Assembly (NCBI RefSeq): GCF_020982545.1
Contig: NZ_JAJKLK010000014.1
Span: 1 to 64,000 of the forward strand
Reading direction: 5' to 3'
Source of the DNA: Streptomyces sp. MNU76
Lineage (GTDB): Bacteria > Actinomycetota > Actinomycetes > Streptomycetales > Streptomycetaceae
DNA: 64,000 bases
Shown here: positions 1 to 9,537 of the stretch, piece after piece
Numbering within the stretch: the stretch's first letter is position 1
How the letters are laid out: the number at the start of each line of letters is the position of its first letter
Notes under the pieces: generated by a model
What the model was told of the DNA's origin: nothing
Databases searched by the model: none
The model's input: the letters and a program-made list of their open reading frames with translations, nothing else
Made by a program: the position numbers and the translations under genes

Positions 1-106
1 AGGCGAGGGCGCCGTAGTCGATCCGCTCGCTCTCGCCCGCCTGGTCCGGGCGGAAGACGGCCTCGCCGTAGCGTCCGCCGTCGGGCGAGTCGTCGAACGC
101 GGTCAT
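1..106 (-). CDS. N-terminal fragment, probable class I SAM-dependent methyltransferase
   Basis: Only the first 35 codons lie in the window; the gene runs off the left edge. The frame opens with ATG at 106 behind a good GAAGGGG ribosome-binding site and contains the stretch GGRYGEAVFRPDQAGE followed by SERIDYGALA. This N-terminal pattern reminds me of class I SAM-dependent methyltransferases of Streptomyces, but no SAM-binding motif falls inside the window, so the function is a tentative recollection. The frame and start are well supported. Confidence 0.5.
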   Translation of the reverse strand, partial: MTAFDDSPDGGRYGEAVFRPDQAGESERIDYGALA

Positions 107-308
107 GAGCGAACCCCTTCGCACGAGGGACAGGTGCCGGGCGGCTCCCACGAGGTCGCCGCCCACCCGATCGTCCCCGGCGCGCGCCCCACCGGCCCGA
201 GGCGCGCCGCACCACCGGACCTTCCTACCCGGTCGCCGACCGCCGGTCCCTCCTACCCCGTCGCCAACCTCCGGCGCGCCGCGTCGGCGTGGTCCGATCC
301 CGCGTCGC

Positions 309-1436
309 TCAGCCCTCGAGGCGTTCGCTGTACGCCTCGGTCGGCGGATACGGGGCGGACCGTGTCATGCCGACCGACCAGAACGACCTGGTGCCCGGAA
401 CGGACGTCACGTCATTGAGGTACGGCGCCGGTGCCGGGCCCGCCGGGCCCCGGGCGAGGGACCAGGTGTCCCCGTCCCGCCGCAGATACGTACTGCGGCT
501 CTGGTCCGAGAAGTTCCAGCCCGATATCCACGCGGGGCGCCCCCGGACGTCGCCGGCGATCCCGGTGAGCGACCCGAGGGTGAAGCCGGCCTCCAGCCGG
601 GTCCAGGCCGTGCCGTCCCAGTGGCTCAGGGCGGGGTTGCCGGGGCGGCCGATGGGGCCGCCGACACCGGCCTCGGTGCCCACGGCCCACACGTCGTCCG
701 GAGCGGCGCAGTGCACGTCGGCGATGCCGAGCCGGAGGCCCGCGATCGGGGGGAGAACCGTCCACTCCCCGTTCCAGCGGGCCACGAGCCCCGACCAGCC
801 ACCTCCGTTCGACCGGTCTCCGCAGACCCACACCTCGCCCGGCCGACGGACGACGACCCGGTAGAGGTTCACGCCGGCGACGGGCAGCGGGTCCAGCCAG
901 CGCCACCTCCGTCCCTCGCCGAGCAGCAGACGGGCGGCGCCGTCCCGTACGCCGCAGACCCACACGCGCCGGTCGCGGCCGACCGCCACCGCGCTGATCC
1001 TGACGTCCGGTTCACCCCTGCCGGGGAAGTCGGCCTCGCGCCACGTGGTCCTGTCCCAGCGCAGCAGGGGGCTGCCGTCACCGGTGGGATGGGCCACGGC
1101 CCACGCCGCGGACGGGCGGACACCGGCGACGTCGACAATCCTCGTGTGCGAGAGGTGCGACAGGTCGGCCTTCGACCAGGCACCGCCCTTCCACACCATG
1201 GTCAGGGCCCGTTGCTGGGCCTGCGGGGCCAGGTTCTCCTCGCCCACGGCCCAGGCCAGTCGCGGTCCCGCGGCGGCGATCCGCCGCAGCTGCGCGGCGG
1301 GCACGCTGCCGGGTGCGGGCACCGCCTGCCACTCCCGCGGACGGAGTGCCGGCGCATCGGCCCGGGACGAGGCCCCGCCGAGTGCCGTCCCCGAGAGGAC
1401 ACCGATGCTTCCTGCCACAAATCGCCTACGTCTCAC
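309..1436 (-). CDS. Tat-exported beta-propeller-like protein
   Basis: A 375-residue protein. I place the start at GTG 1436 because GGAGGG lies just upstream and the product then begins MRRRRFVAGSIGVLSGTALG, a compact twin-arginine-like signal with a short hydrophobic core; a longer ATG start at 1517 would put 27 unrelated residues ahead of it. The mature part carries recurrent Trp/Gly strand motifs (AWAVGEE, AWAVAHP, VWVCGVR, VWVCGDR, VWAVGTE, FWSVGMT) spaced about 45-60 residues apart, the look of a folded-back propeller. No catalytic residue is recognisable, so it could be a binding or scaffold protein outside the membrane. It is transcribed away from the acyl-CoA synthetase remnant at 1693. 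Confidence 0.7.
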   Translation of the reverse strand: MRRRRFVAGSIGVLSGTALGGASSRADAPALRPREWQAVPAPGSVPAAQLRRIAAAGPRLAWAVGEENLAPQAQQRALTMVWKGGAWSKADLSHLSHTRIVDVAGVRPSAAWAVAHPTGDGSPLLRWDRTTWREADFPGRGEPDVRISAVAVGRDRRVWVCGVRDGAARLLLGEGRRWRWLDPLPVAGVNLYRVVVRRPGEVWVCGDRSNGGGWSGLVARWNGEWTVLPPIAGLRLGIADVHCAAPDDVWAVGTEAGVGGPIGRPGNPALSHWDGTAWTRLEAGFTLGSLTGIAGDVRGRPAWISGWNFSDQSRSTYLRRDGDTWSLARGPAGPAPAPYLNDVTSVPGTRSFWSVGMTRSAPYPPTEAYSERLEG

Positions 1437-1540
1437 TGCGGGGTCCCTCCGGGCGGATCGGTCGGACAGGAGGAACCACCGTGAACCAGCGCACCCCAGA
1501 GTTCTAGCCACCCACATGACAATTCGCGCGGACCCGCCTT

Positions 1541-1552
1541 ACCCGATCGGGT
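1541..1552. promoter_or_regulatory. 12-bp perfect palindrome, possible operator
   Basis: ACCCGATCGGGT is a perfect palindrome in the 256-nt gap between the divergent genes starting at 1436 (minus) and 1693 (plus). Its position suits a dimeric repressor site. No regulator gene is adjacent, so this is an inference from symmetry and position only. Confidence 0.3.
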
Positions 1553-1599
1553 GACCGACCAGTGGCGTACGTGCTCGGTGGGGGAGTAACAACTCCTAC

Positions 1600-1627
1600 G
1601 AGGCACCAGACATGAGGCACCAGACAT
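1600..1627 (+). repeat. Tandem duplication, 2 x 14 bp
   Basis: GAGGCACCAGACAT occurs twice head to tail and a partial third copy (GAGGCACGAC) follows. It lies in the leader of the acyl-CoA synthetase remnant, roughly 70 nt before its start. It looks like a small slippage duplication. Confidence 0.6.
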
Positions 1628-1692
1628 GAGGCACGACGCACGGCATGAGGCGTGGCGTGCGTGGCGTGCGGACCGGGCGAGCGGGGAGACAG

Positions 1693-3234
1693 ATGCGTGT
1701 TCCGATGACGGTGGCCGACTTCCTGGAGCGGGCGGAGGCGGGGTTCGCCGACAGTCCCGGGGTGATCGACGAGCCGAGTCAGCCCGCGGTGCCGGTGGCG
1801 CCGTCGACGTACGGACGACTGGGTGAGCGGGTGCGGGCCTGGCGGGCGGGACTGGACGCGCTCGGCGTGGGGGAGGGCGAGCGGGTGGCGGTGGTCAGTC
1901 ACAACTCGGCCCGTCTGCTGGAGCTGCTGTTCGCGGTGCCGATGAGCGGACGGATCTGTGTGCCGGTCAACTTCCGTCTGAAGGCGGAGGAGATCGAGTA
2001 CGTGGTTCGCCAGAGCGGTGCCTCGGTGCTGCTGGTCGATCCCGAGGTGCGGGACACGGTCGCCGACGTCAAGGTGGCGCACCGGTTCACGCTGGGGGAG
2101 CAGACGGACACCGAGCTGATGCGGTTCGGGGTGGAGCCGAGGCCCTGGTCGAACCCTGACGAGGACGCCACCGCGACGATCAACTACACCTCCGGAACGA
2201 CCGCGCGTCCCAAGGGAGTTCAGCTCACGCACCGCAACATCTGGGTCAACGGACTGACCTTCGGGCTGCACACACGGGCCTGGGAGCGGGACGTGTATCT
2301 GCACACGCTGCCGATGTTCCACTGCAACGGGTGGGGAATGCCGTTCGTGATGGCCGGGCTCGGCGCCCAGCAGGTGGTGCTGCGCAAGGTCGACGGCGCC
2401 GAGATCCTGCGCCGGGTGGACGAGCACGGGGTGACGCTGATGTGCGGCGCGCCGGCGGTGTGGAACGCGGTCCTCGACGCGGCGACCGGCTGGGAAGGGC
2501 CGGTGCCGGGGCGCGACCGGGTGCGGATCGTGTGTGCGGGAGCGCCGCCGCCGAGCCGGATGATCCAGCGGGTGGAGGAGGAACTGGGTTGGGAGTTCAC
2601 CCAGATCTACGGCCTGACGGAGACCTCACCCCTGCTGACGTTCAACCGAACGCGGCCCGAGGACGATGCCCTGGGAGGTGAGCAGCGGGCGCGCAAGCTG
2701 TCGCGGGCGGGTCTTCCGGCGCTCGGTGTGAAGCTCGACGTGGCGGACTCCGGTGAGGTGTTGGCGCGCTCGAACGTGGTCCTCGACGGGTACTGGGAGA
2801 AACCGGAGGAGACCGCCGCCGTGCTGGAGGGCGGCTGGTTCCACACGGGCGACGGCGGGACCCTGGACCCCGCCGACGGACATCTGACGATCTCGGACCG
2901 GAAGAAGGACGTCATCATCACCGGCGGCGAGAACGTGTCGTCGATCGAGGTGGAGGACACGATCTTCAGCCACCCGGGGGTCGCCGAGGTCGCCGTCATC
3001 GGGGTGCCGGACACGAAGTGGGGCGAGACGGTCTAGGCGCTGGTCGTACGGGCCCAGGGAGCGGCCGTGACCGAGGCCGAGATCATCGCGTACTGCAAGG
3101 AGCGGCTCGCCGGGTACAAAGCCCCGACGAGTGTGGAGTTCCGCGAGGCCATCCCGCGCACGGCGACCGGCAAGGTCCAGAAGTTCAAGCTGCGGGAGCC
3201 GTACTGGGCCGGGCGGGCCCGAGAGGTCAACTGA
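1693..3234 (+). pseudogene. Acyl-CoA synthetase (AMP-forming), interrupted by in-frame TAG
   Basis: An ANL-superfamily fatty-acid/acyl-CoA ligase that would be about 513 residues if intact. Start ATG 1693 follows GGGGAGAC. Visible motifs are YTSGTTARPKGV (A3, phosphate loop), IYGLTETSP (A5), WFHTGDGG (A7) and ISDRKKDVIITGGENVSS (A8 hinge). At 3034-3036 a TAG interrupts the frame right after KWGETV; the same frame then continues for 65 codons with a clean C-terminal subdomain, ALVVRAQG through IPRTATGKVQKFKLRE, to TGA at 3232-3234. The conserved lysine used for adenylation (TGK motif) is beyond the stop, so the 447-residue truncated product should not adenylate acids. One substitution (for example AAG to TAG) explains it. 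Read-through is possible but there is no specific evidence for it. Confidence 0.85.
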
Positions 3235-3315
3235 CCTGCCGGCAGCTGCCGGCTGCGACACGGCGACGGTGTACGGCGACGACAAAGGACCGTCTCGCCG
3301 TACACCACGGGTGCG

Positions 3316-3405
3316 TCAGAGGGACGCCGCGGCGCACTGGACGAGCTGCCGGCCGGTGATCGCGCCGCCCTCCGGACCGAGGAGGAAGGCGGCCAGGGAC
3401 GGGGC
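3316..3405 (-). pseudogene. C-terminal remnant of a short-chain dehydrogenase
   Basis: On the minus strand the last about 30 codons before TGA at 3316 read PSLAAFLLGPEGGAITGRQL and VQCAAASL. This is the typical SDR tail in which the last helix and the G-x-x-x-T-G strand close the Rossmann domain. Upstream of about 3405 the frame no longer resembles an SDR, because the DNA instead encodes a different SDR fragment on the opposite strand. It is best read as a broken gene end, not an expressed gene. Confidence 0.55.
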
Positions 3406-3618
3406 CGCGTGGTCCTCGTCGGCAGCCGCACCGCGACCGGAGTTCCCGGCAAGAGCCAGTACGCGGCGACCAAGGCCGCGCTGCCCGCGCTGGCGCGTTC
3501 CTGTGCCGCCGAGCTGGCCCACCGCGCGATCACCGTCAACGTGATCACGCCCGGTCCGACCGACACGCCGATGGGCAGGGCCACGGACGACGCTGCGGCC
3601 AAGGCGACCGCCGTGCCG
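3400..3618 (+). pseudogene. Central remnant of a short-chain dehydrogenase
   Basis: The plus strand encodes GRVVLVGSRTATG, then KSQYAATKAALPALARS, then ITVNVITPGPTDTPM. This is the SDR catalytic segment with the YxxxK pair (QYAATK), the following helix, and the PGPTDT cofactor loop. The nucleotide-binding N-terminus (TGxxxGxG) and the C-terminal end are absent, and the frame degrades into low-complexity sequence after about 3620. Together with the minus-strand SDR tail at 3316-3405 it marks a rearranged junction next to the biosynthetic cluster. Confidence 0.6.
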
Positions 3619-3709
3619 GGCGAGGCGACCGGTCAGGGCAAGATCACGGTCGAGGCGGCAGCCCCCTCGTCGGTGCCCCGCGCGCCCAGGCACGGCCCGG
3701 TGAGCTCGC

Positions 3710-4567
3710 TCAGGCCCGCACCGCGTGGAAGAAGTGGGTCGGCTGCTGTACGGCCACACTCTCGTGAACCTCGGCGCAGACGGCCGTGCCCGGTCGCTCG
3801 AAGAGGCCGGGCGGCGGCTCCGCGACCTTGATCACCGAGCGGCCGGACTCCAGCAGACGCGCGGCCATCGCGAAGTCACCGACCAGCGCGGAGCCGGGAG
3901 CGACATGGCGGTGGCGGCAGATCATCACCTTCTCGCGGGCGAGGTCGGCCAGCAGGCTGCCGGAGCCCACCCACTCCCTGTAGTAGTCCTGGGGGTTGAT
4001 CATCAGGGCGTGGCCGGTGCCGCCCTGCTGCTCTATCTCGTTGAAGGCGGCGAGGACCCCGGCGGTGTAGGAGCCGGTGTACGGCAGGGTGGCGACATCC
4101 GGGTGCTCTACGACGTCCAGGGTCAGGGCGCGGTTCTCCGCGGTGCCGAGCCGGACCATGAGCCGGTGGTCGACGAACTGGGCCAGCGCGTCGGGCTGTT
4201 CGCCGAGGGCTTCGGGGATCTGCACCCACGCCGTGATCGGCCGCACTCCGTAGGTGGCCGCCTCGAACCGGTACGCGCTCTCCCGCAACCCGCCGGACGC
4301 GTGCGGCGCGTCCGGCCGGGTCTCGAACCACGACCGGACCGTCTCGCTCGTGACGCGCTGCTTCTTGAACAGGTTGCGGGCGGTCAGCCGCGGTCGGTCC
4401 TTCCCGGGCTGGAAGGAGTCGGTGATGGTGTACTCGAACCGGACCTCGGCCTTCTCCGGGTCCTCGGCGAAGGCCCGCGCGAACCGCTCGCCCGGGGAGG
4501 CGGTTGCCGTCGCACCGGCGGGGGGCGTCGTAGCAGTGGGGGTCGTCGTATCAGCGGTCGTCGTCAT
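3710..4567 (-). CDS. HK97-fold family 3 (natural-product) encapsulin shell protein
   Basis: A 285-residue protein that I read as a virus-derived nanocompartment shell. Start ATG 4567 follows GAGGACG. Residues 1-24 are Thr/Ala/Pro-rich and probably disordered. Then comes an N-arm and E-loop-like region (about 40-90), a P-domain-like segment RESAYRFEAATYGVRPITAW (95-114) with a long helix to about 140, an A-domain segment LMINPQDYYREW (188-199), then VAPGSALVGDFAMAARLLES (222-241) and a C-terminal strand pair CAEVHESVAVQQPTHFFHAV (264-283). The last three blocks match the order and spacing of HK97 major capsid proteins (MNPxDW, AGTxxVGDF, AEExxAVxxPxAF). No protease, portal, terminase or tail gene is near, so this is not a prophage. 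It is the distal gene of the sulfotransferase/aldo-keto reductase/NRPS strand, 61 nt after the sulfotransferase, as described for family 3 encapsulins. A stray capsid remnant is the alternative, but the ORF is intact and in an operon. Confidence 0.85.
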   Translation of the reverse strand: MTTTADTTTPTATTPPAGATATASPGERFARAFAEDPEKAEVRFEYTITDSFQPGKDRPRLTARNLFKKQRVTSETVRSWFETRPDAPHASGGLRESAYRFEAATYGVRPITAWVQIPEALGEQPDALAQFVDHRLMVRLGTAENRALTLDVVEHPDVATLPYTGSYTAGVLAAFNEIEQQGGTGHALMINPQDYYREWVGSGSLLADLAREKVMICRHRHVAPGSALVGDFAMAARLLESGRSVIKVAEPPPGLFERPGTAVCAEVHESVAVQQPTHFFHAVRA

Positions 4568-4628
4568 CCGGGTGTTCGTCCTCGGGGTCGGTGGAGCCGA
4601 TGTCGGTGGGCGGTGTCCGGTGGGCACG

Positions 4629-5392
4629 TCAGAGCGCGTGCTCGACCAGGCGCTCGTAGTACGGGAGATGGTGCTCGTAGTAGCCGCGCAGCCGTGCGTC
4701 GTTCTCGACCGTGGCGGCGTACTCCTTCTCCGGAGCCCGGAACCCCGCACTGGCGATGGCGTCGAGGTGCCAGCGACGGTTCTGGTGCCACTCGGAGCGT
4801 TCACCGGGCCGCCAGTTCAGCGCCTCGGGCAGGAACGGCAGACCCACCCGGTCGCAGTACGCCGAGACGACCCGCGCCGGGTCGGCGAGGAGTTGTTCGG
4901 CGGTGATGACCACCGGGCGCCGGCCGGTGATCTTCCACGCCAGTTCGAACAGGGCGTACTGGTGCTCGTAACCGATCTCCCGGCAGGCCAGCTCGGGCTT
5001 GATCGCGTGGTGCGAGGCGATCGTGCGGGCCGGATGGCGGACGATGAAGGTGTGCTCGAAGTCGGCGATCCGCTCCGGACGGTCGAAGAGATGCTGGTGG
5101 TGGTACTCCAGGGTGTCCTTGAAGAACACCGGTCGGCGGGCGCCGAGTCGGGCGAGGTGGGCCAGCAGCTCACCGGGGTCGCGCAGGGTCGCCGTACCGC
5201 CGTCCGGGTCGGGGACGGACACTTCGCCGTGGTCGGTGAGCAGGACCAGCGGCTCGTGCACGACGGTCACGTCACCGCGCTCGATCATCATGCGGAGGAA
5301 CGCCGTGGAGACCGCTCTCGGGTGCGCCCACATCGCGATGACCGTGGGGCGCGACGCGGGGCGAGGGGCCTGGCTCGGGGGTGGGGCCCCGG

Positions 5393-5396
<4 letters not shown>
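4629..5396 (-). CDS. PAPS-dependent sulfotransferase
   Basis: A 255-residue soluble enzyme predicted to move a sulfuryl group from PAPS to a hydroxyl or amine. GTG start 5396 overlaps the stop of the aldo/keto reductase (GTGA) and has GGAG upstream, so the two are translationally coupled. The 5'-phosphosulfate loop is WAHPRAVSTAFLR (23-35) and the 3'-phosphate-binding segment is FIVRHPARTIASH (117-129), with conserved Arg and Ser. HEPL and FFKDT correspond to the early substrate-side motifs. Length fits the bacterial family. It lies directly before the encapsulin gene, which makes it the first candidate for enclosed cargo; that is inference, since no targeting peptide was recognised. Confidence 0.85.
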
Positions 5397-6376
<980 letters not shown>

Positions 6377-6390
6377 GTCGTCCTCTCGTG

Positions 6391-9300
6391 TCACTGGGTG
6401 AGGGTGGTGCGATAGGCCGCGAGGGCCGCCTCCAGCGGACGTTCCCGCAGGCCGTGGCGGGCGTCGAGCGCCGTGCAGGACGCACGGGTGAACAGGCCGG
6501 GGTTGTCGGTCAGCAGCCGCCGGAAGTCCGGTGTGCCGTCGGGCCCTGATGCCGGCAGCAGGGTCAGCACGGCGTCCAGCACGGCCGCCGGGGAACCCGC
6601 GTCCTCGGCTGCGGCGGCCCGCAGTGCCGCCATGAACTCCCGTACGGGAACGGTCCGTTCGCCCTCCGTGAGTGCGATCGCGGCGAAGTCCGCACCGTCG
6701 TCGCGGAACACATGGTGGACCGCGCCCCCGGCCGGCTCGGCGAGCCCGGCGACCAGCCGCGCGGCCGTCTCGTCGACGGGTGTGTAGTCCGAGCGCATCG
6801 GCACGTCGGGCCGCAGGCCCAGCCGACGGAACGCCGACAGCAGCAGATGGGTGAGCGCCTTGGGGTTCGGTACGCCGTTGTCGGCGGCCGGCATGATCTC
6901 GCCGAGCCGGTAGAGGGTGACCGGCGCGCCGAGTCGCCGTGCCGCGAGGACCAGGCGCTCCGCGACCCACTTCGAACGGCTGTAGCCGCTCGTGGGCGTC
7001 GCCGCTCGCGCGGGATCGAAGTCCTCGCCGAGACGGCCCCGCGCACGCTCCCGCGCACGGGCCGCCTCCCGGTCGAGCACACCGAGGGTCGACACGTGAT
7101 GCAACGCCTTGACCCGTCCGGACAGCGCGAACCGCAGCACCTCGGCCGTGCCGGTCACGTTGGCGGGGCGATGGGCCCGGTAGTCCAGCAGGAAGTTGAC
7201 GAGCGCGCCGATGTGCAGGACCGCGTCGCACCGGACGGCGTACGCCTCCCAGGTCTCGTGCGTCCAGCCGAACCGGTGCCGGGCGAGGTCGCCGCGCCGG
7301 GCGTCGAGCCGCCCGGCCAGGGACTCCTCCCACAGCCCCTGCGCACGCAGGGCTCCGACGAGCCGGTGCCGGGCGTGCGCGTCGTCACGGGCCCGCACCA
7401 CGCACACCACCCGGGCCCCTGTGGTCGTCAGCAGCCGGTGCACGGCCCTGGCCCCCACGAAGCCCGTGGCCCCAGTAACCAGCACGGTGCGCGGCGGCGC
7501 GGCCGGGCGGGCGCCGCCGGCCCGGCGGGCCAGAGCGGCCAGTTCCTCCGGCAGCGCGGCGTCGCGCTCCATCAGCGTGGCCTCGTCCCCGGCGGAGGGG
7601 GCGGTGGTGGTGGCACCGTCGCCGAGCACCGCCGCGGCGAGCGCCGCCGGGGTGCGGTGCGCGTAGAGGTCGGAGATGCCGACGCGCACACCGAGCGTGT
7701 GCCGGATGCGCAGGGCCGTGGTCAGCGCGGTGAGGGAGTCCCCGCCGTGGTCGAGGAAATCGTCACGGACGCCGAAGCCGGGCCGGTCGAGCACCGCCCC
7801 CATGACCTCGGCGACGCGTTCGGCACGGGTGAGCCCGGCGCCGTCGCCGACACCCGTCGTCGTGGCCGGGTCCGTCTCCGCGCCGGTGCCGCTTCCCGTG
7901 CCTGTCGTCCCCATGCCTGTCGTCCCCGTGCCGGAGCCGAGTTTCTCCTCGACGATCGTCCGCAGCGCCCGCAGGTCGACCTTGCCGTTGTCGGTGAGCG
8001 GCAGCGCCTGGAGGACGAAGCAGTGCCGGGGCACCTGGACGCGCGGCAACACGGAGGCCAGGTGTCGGCGCAGGGCGGTCGGGGTCGTGCCGTCCTCGGC
8101 CGCCACGGCGACCACCAGCCGGGTGCGGCCGGACCGCCGCAGGGTCAGCGCCTTGGCCTGGATGACACCGGGACAGGACTCGGCGGTCGTCTCGATCTCC
8201 CGGAGCTCGATCCGTACACCGTCGACCTGGGCCTGCCGGTCCCGGCGGCCGACGAACCGCAGCAGCCCCGAGTCGTCGAACCGGCCGAGGTCGCCGGTGC
8301 GGTACAGCCGCTCGCCGGGAACGCCGGGGCAGGGGTTGGGCACGAACGCCCTCGCGGTGAGCTCCGGGGCGCCGAGGTACCCGGCACCCAGACACGCGCC
8401 CCCGATGAGGATCTCCCCGACGCCCTCGGCGTCCGCGCCGTCGATGAGGGCGTAGCAGTTGTCGATGGGCCGCCCGAGCGGGATGTGGTCGCCCTCCGTG
8501 CCGTCGACACGGTGGAAGACCATCCCGATGCTCGCCTCGGACGGCCCGTACCCGTTGGTGATTCCGAGCCCCGGCACCAGGTCCCTGAGCCGGTGCACGG
8601 CGTGCGGGATGATCTCCTCGCCGCCGACCACGAGATGGCGCAGCGAGCCGACCCGGGCGACATGCGTCGGCTCGGCCTCCAGCAGGGCGACCAGCATGCC
8701 GAGGATCGCCGGGACGAAGTCGGTGACGGTCACCCCGTACCGGGCGATGGTGTCCACGGTCCGTTCCAGATCGAGGAACTCGCCCTGCTCGGGGATGATC
8801 GTGCGGCCGCCCGTCGTCAGCGGCCACAGCAGCTGCCAGATCGCGGAGTCGAAGGTGTGCCGACTGTTCTGCAGCACCACCTCGTCGCCGGTGGCGGCGA
8901 AGTAGCGGGACATGAAGCGGAACCGGTTGGTCAGTCCGCCGTGCAGATTGACGGCGCACTTCGGGACGCCGGTGGTGCCGGAGGTGAAGACGCCGTACAC
9001 CGGACGACCGGGACCGGGCCGTACTCCGGGGCGCTCGGTGCTCGGGACGACGGTCCGGTGGGAGACGACTCGGGACCTTCCGTCCGTGGGGACGAGCGAC
9101 CCCGTGGTCAGGGACAGCGGAGGGTCGAGCACCTTCAGGACGGCGCGCAGCCGCTCCTCCGGCCAGGCCGGGTCACAGAGGACGAACACCGCGCCCAGTT
9201 TCATCAGGGCGACCATGCACAGCGGGAGTTCGACACTGTTGCCGATCATCAGCGGGACGAGATCGCCCTCGCGCACACCCGCCCGGGTCAGCTCCGCGGC

Positions 9301-9480
9301 CAGCCCGTTGGCGAGCGCGTCGAACTCCGCGTACGTCAGGGCCGTCTCGGTCTCGCCCCGGTGGACGAGGGCGGTACGGCCCGGGGTGCGGTCGGCCTGT
9401 TCCTCGATGAGGGTCGCCACCGGACGGTACGGTCCGTGGTCGACCTCCGCGCCGGCGACCTGCCAGTTCGTTTCCGACAT
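6391..9480 (-). CDS. NRPS-like A-PCP-reductase megasynthase
   Basis: A 1029-residue single-module protein. The adenylation domain (about 20-510) has VFTSGTTGVPK (A3), FDSAIWQLLW (A4), NGYGPSEAS (A5), LYRTGDLGRF (A7) and the A10 Lys500 in LTDNGKVDL. A Gly/Thr-rich linker with repeated TTG/MGTTG units (515-545) leads to a carrier domain with the phosphopantetheine Ser582 in LDHGGDSLTAL. The C-terminus is a reductase of the thioester-reductase/SDR type: nucleotide loop VTGATGFVGAR (668-678) and catalytic Tyr833/Lys837 in GYSRSKW. Such domains release the thioester as an aldehyde or alcohol with NADPH. There is no condensation domain, so it resembles carboxylic acid reductases or a stand-alone loading/release module. 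ATG 9480 has GGAGG only two bases upstream. Confidence 0.9.
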   Translation of the reverse strand: MSETNWQVAGAEVDHGPYRPVATLIEEQADRTPGRTALVHRGETETALTYAEFDALANGLAAELTRAGVREGDLVPLMIGNSVELPLCMVALMKLGAVFVLCDPAWPEERLRAVLKVLDPPLSLTTGSLVPTDGRSRVVSHRTVVPSTERPGVRPGPGRPVYGVFTSGTTGVPKCAVNLHGGLTNRFRFMSRYFAATGDEVVLQNSRHTFDSAIWQLLWPLTTGGRTIIPEQGEFLDLERTVDTIARYGVTVTDFVPAILGMLVALLEAEPTHVARVGSLRHLVVGGEEIIPHAVHRLRDLVPGLGITNGYGPSEASIGMVFHRVDGTEGDHIPLGRPIDNCYALIDGADAEGVGEILIGGACLGAGYLGAPELTARAFVPNPCPGVPGERLYRTGDLGRFDDSGLLRFVGRRDRQAQVDGVRIELREIETTAESCPGVIQAKALTLRRSGRTRLVVAVAAEDGTTPTALRRHLASVLPRVQVPRHCFVLQALPLTDNGKVDLRALRTIVEEKLGSGTGTTGMGTTGTGSGTGAETDPATTTGVGDGAGLTRAERVAEVMGAVLDRPGFGVRDDFLDHGGDSLTALTTALRIRHTLGVRVGISDLYAHRTPAALAAAVLGDGATTTAPSAGDEATLMERDAALPEELAALARRAGGARPAAPPRTVLVTGATGFVGARAVHRLLTTTGARVVCVVRARDDAHARHRLVGALRAQGLWEESLAGRLDARRGDLARHRFGWTHETWEAYAVRCDAVLHIGALVNFLLDYRAHRPANVTGTAEVLRFALSGRVKALHHVSTLGVLDREAARARERARGRLGEDFDPARAATPTSGYSRSKWVAERLVLAARRLGAPVTLYRLGEIMPAADNGVPNPKALTHLLLSAFRRLGLRPDVPMRSDYTPVDETAARLVAGLAEPAGGAVHHVFRDDGADFAAIALTEGERTVPVREFMAALRAAAAEDAGSPAAVLDAVLTLLPASGPDGTPDFRRLLTDNPGLFTRASCTALDARHGLRERPLEAALAAYRTTLTQ

Positions 9481-9537
9481 ATCCTCCGAGCTCTCTGCTG
9501 ATGCTGATGTGGGTGGGGGCGCCAGAGAGATGGCTGT

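Noticed and set aside
105..1484. Long plus-strand open frame across the propeller-like gene
   Set aside because: Arg/Pro-rich, no start site and antisense to a protein with a clear Tat signal; a GC-driven shadow.
3710..4567. Prophage major capsid gene
   Set aside because: No portal, protease, terminase, tail, integrase or lysis gene nearby; neighbours are co-directional biosynthetic enzymes.
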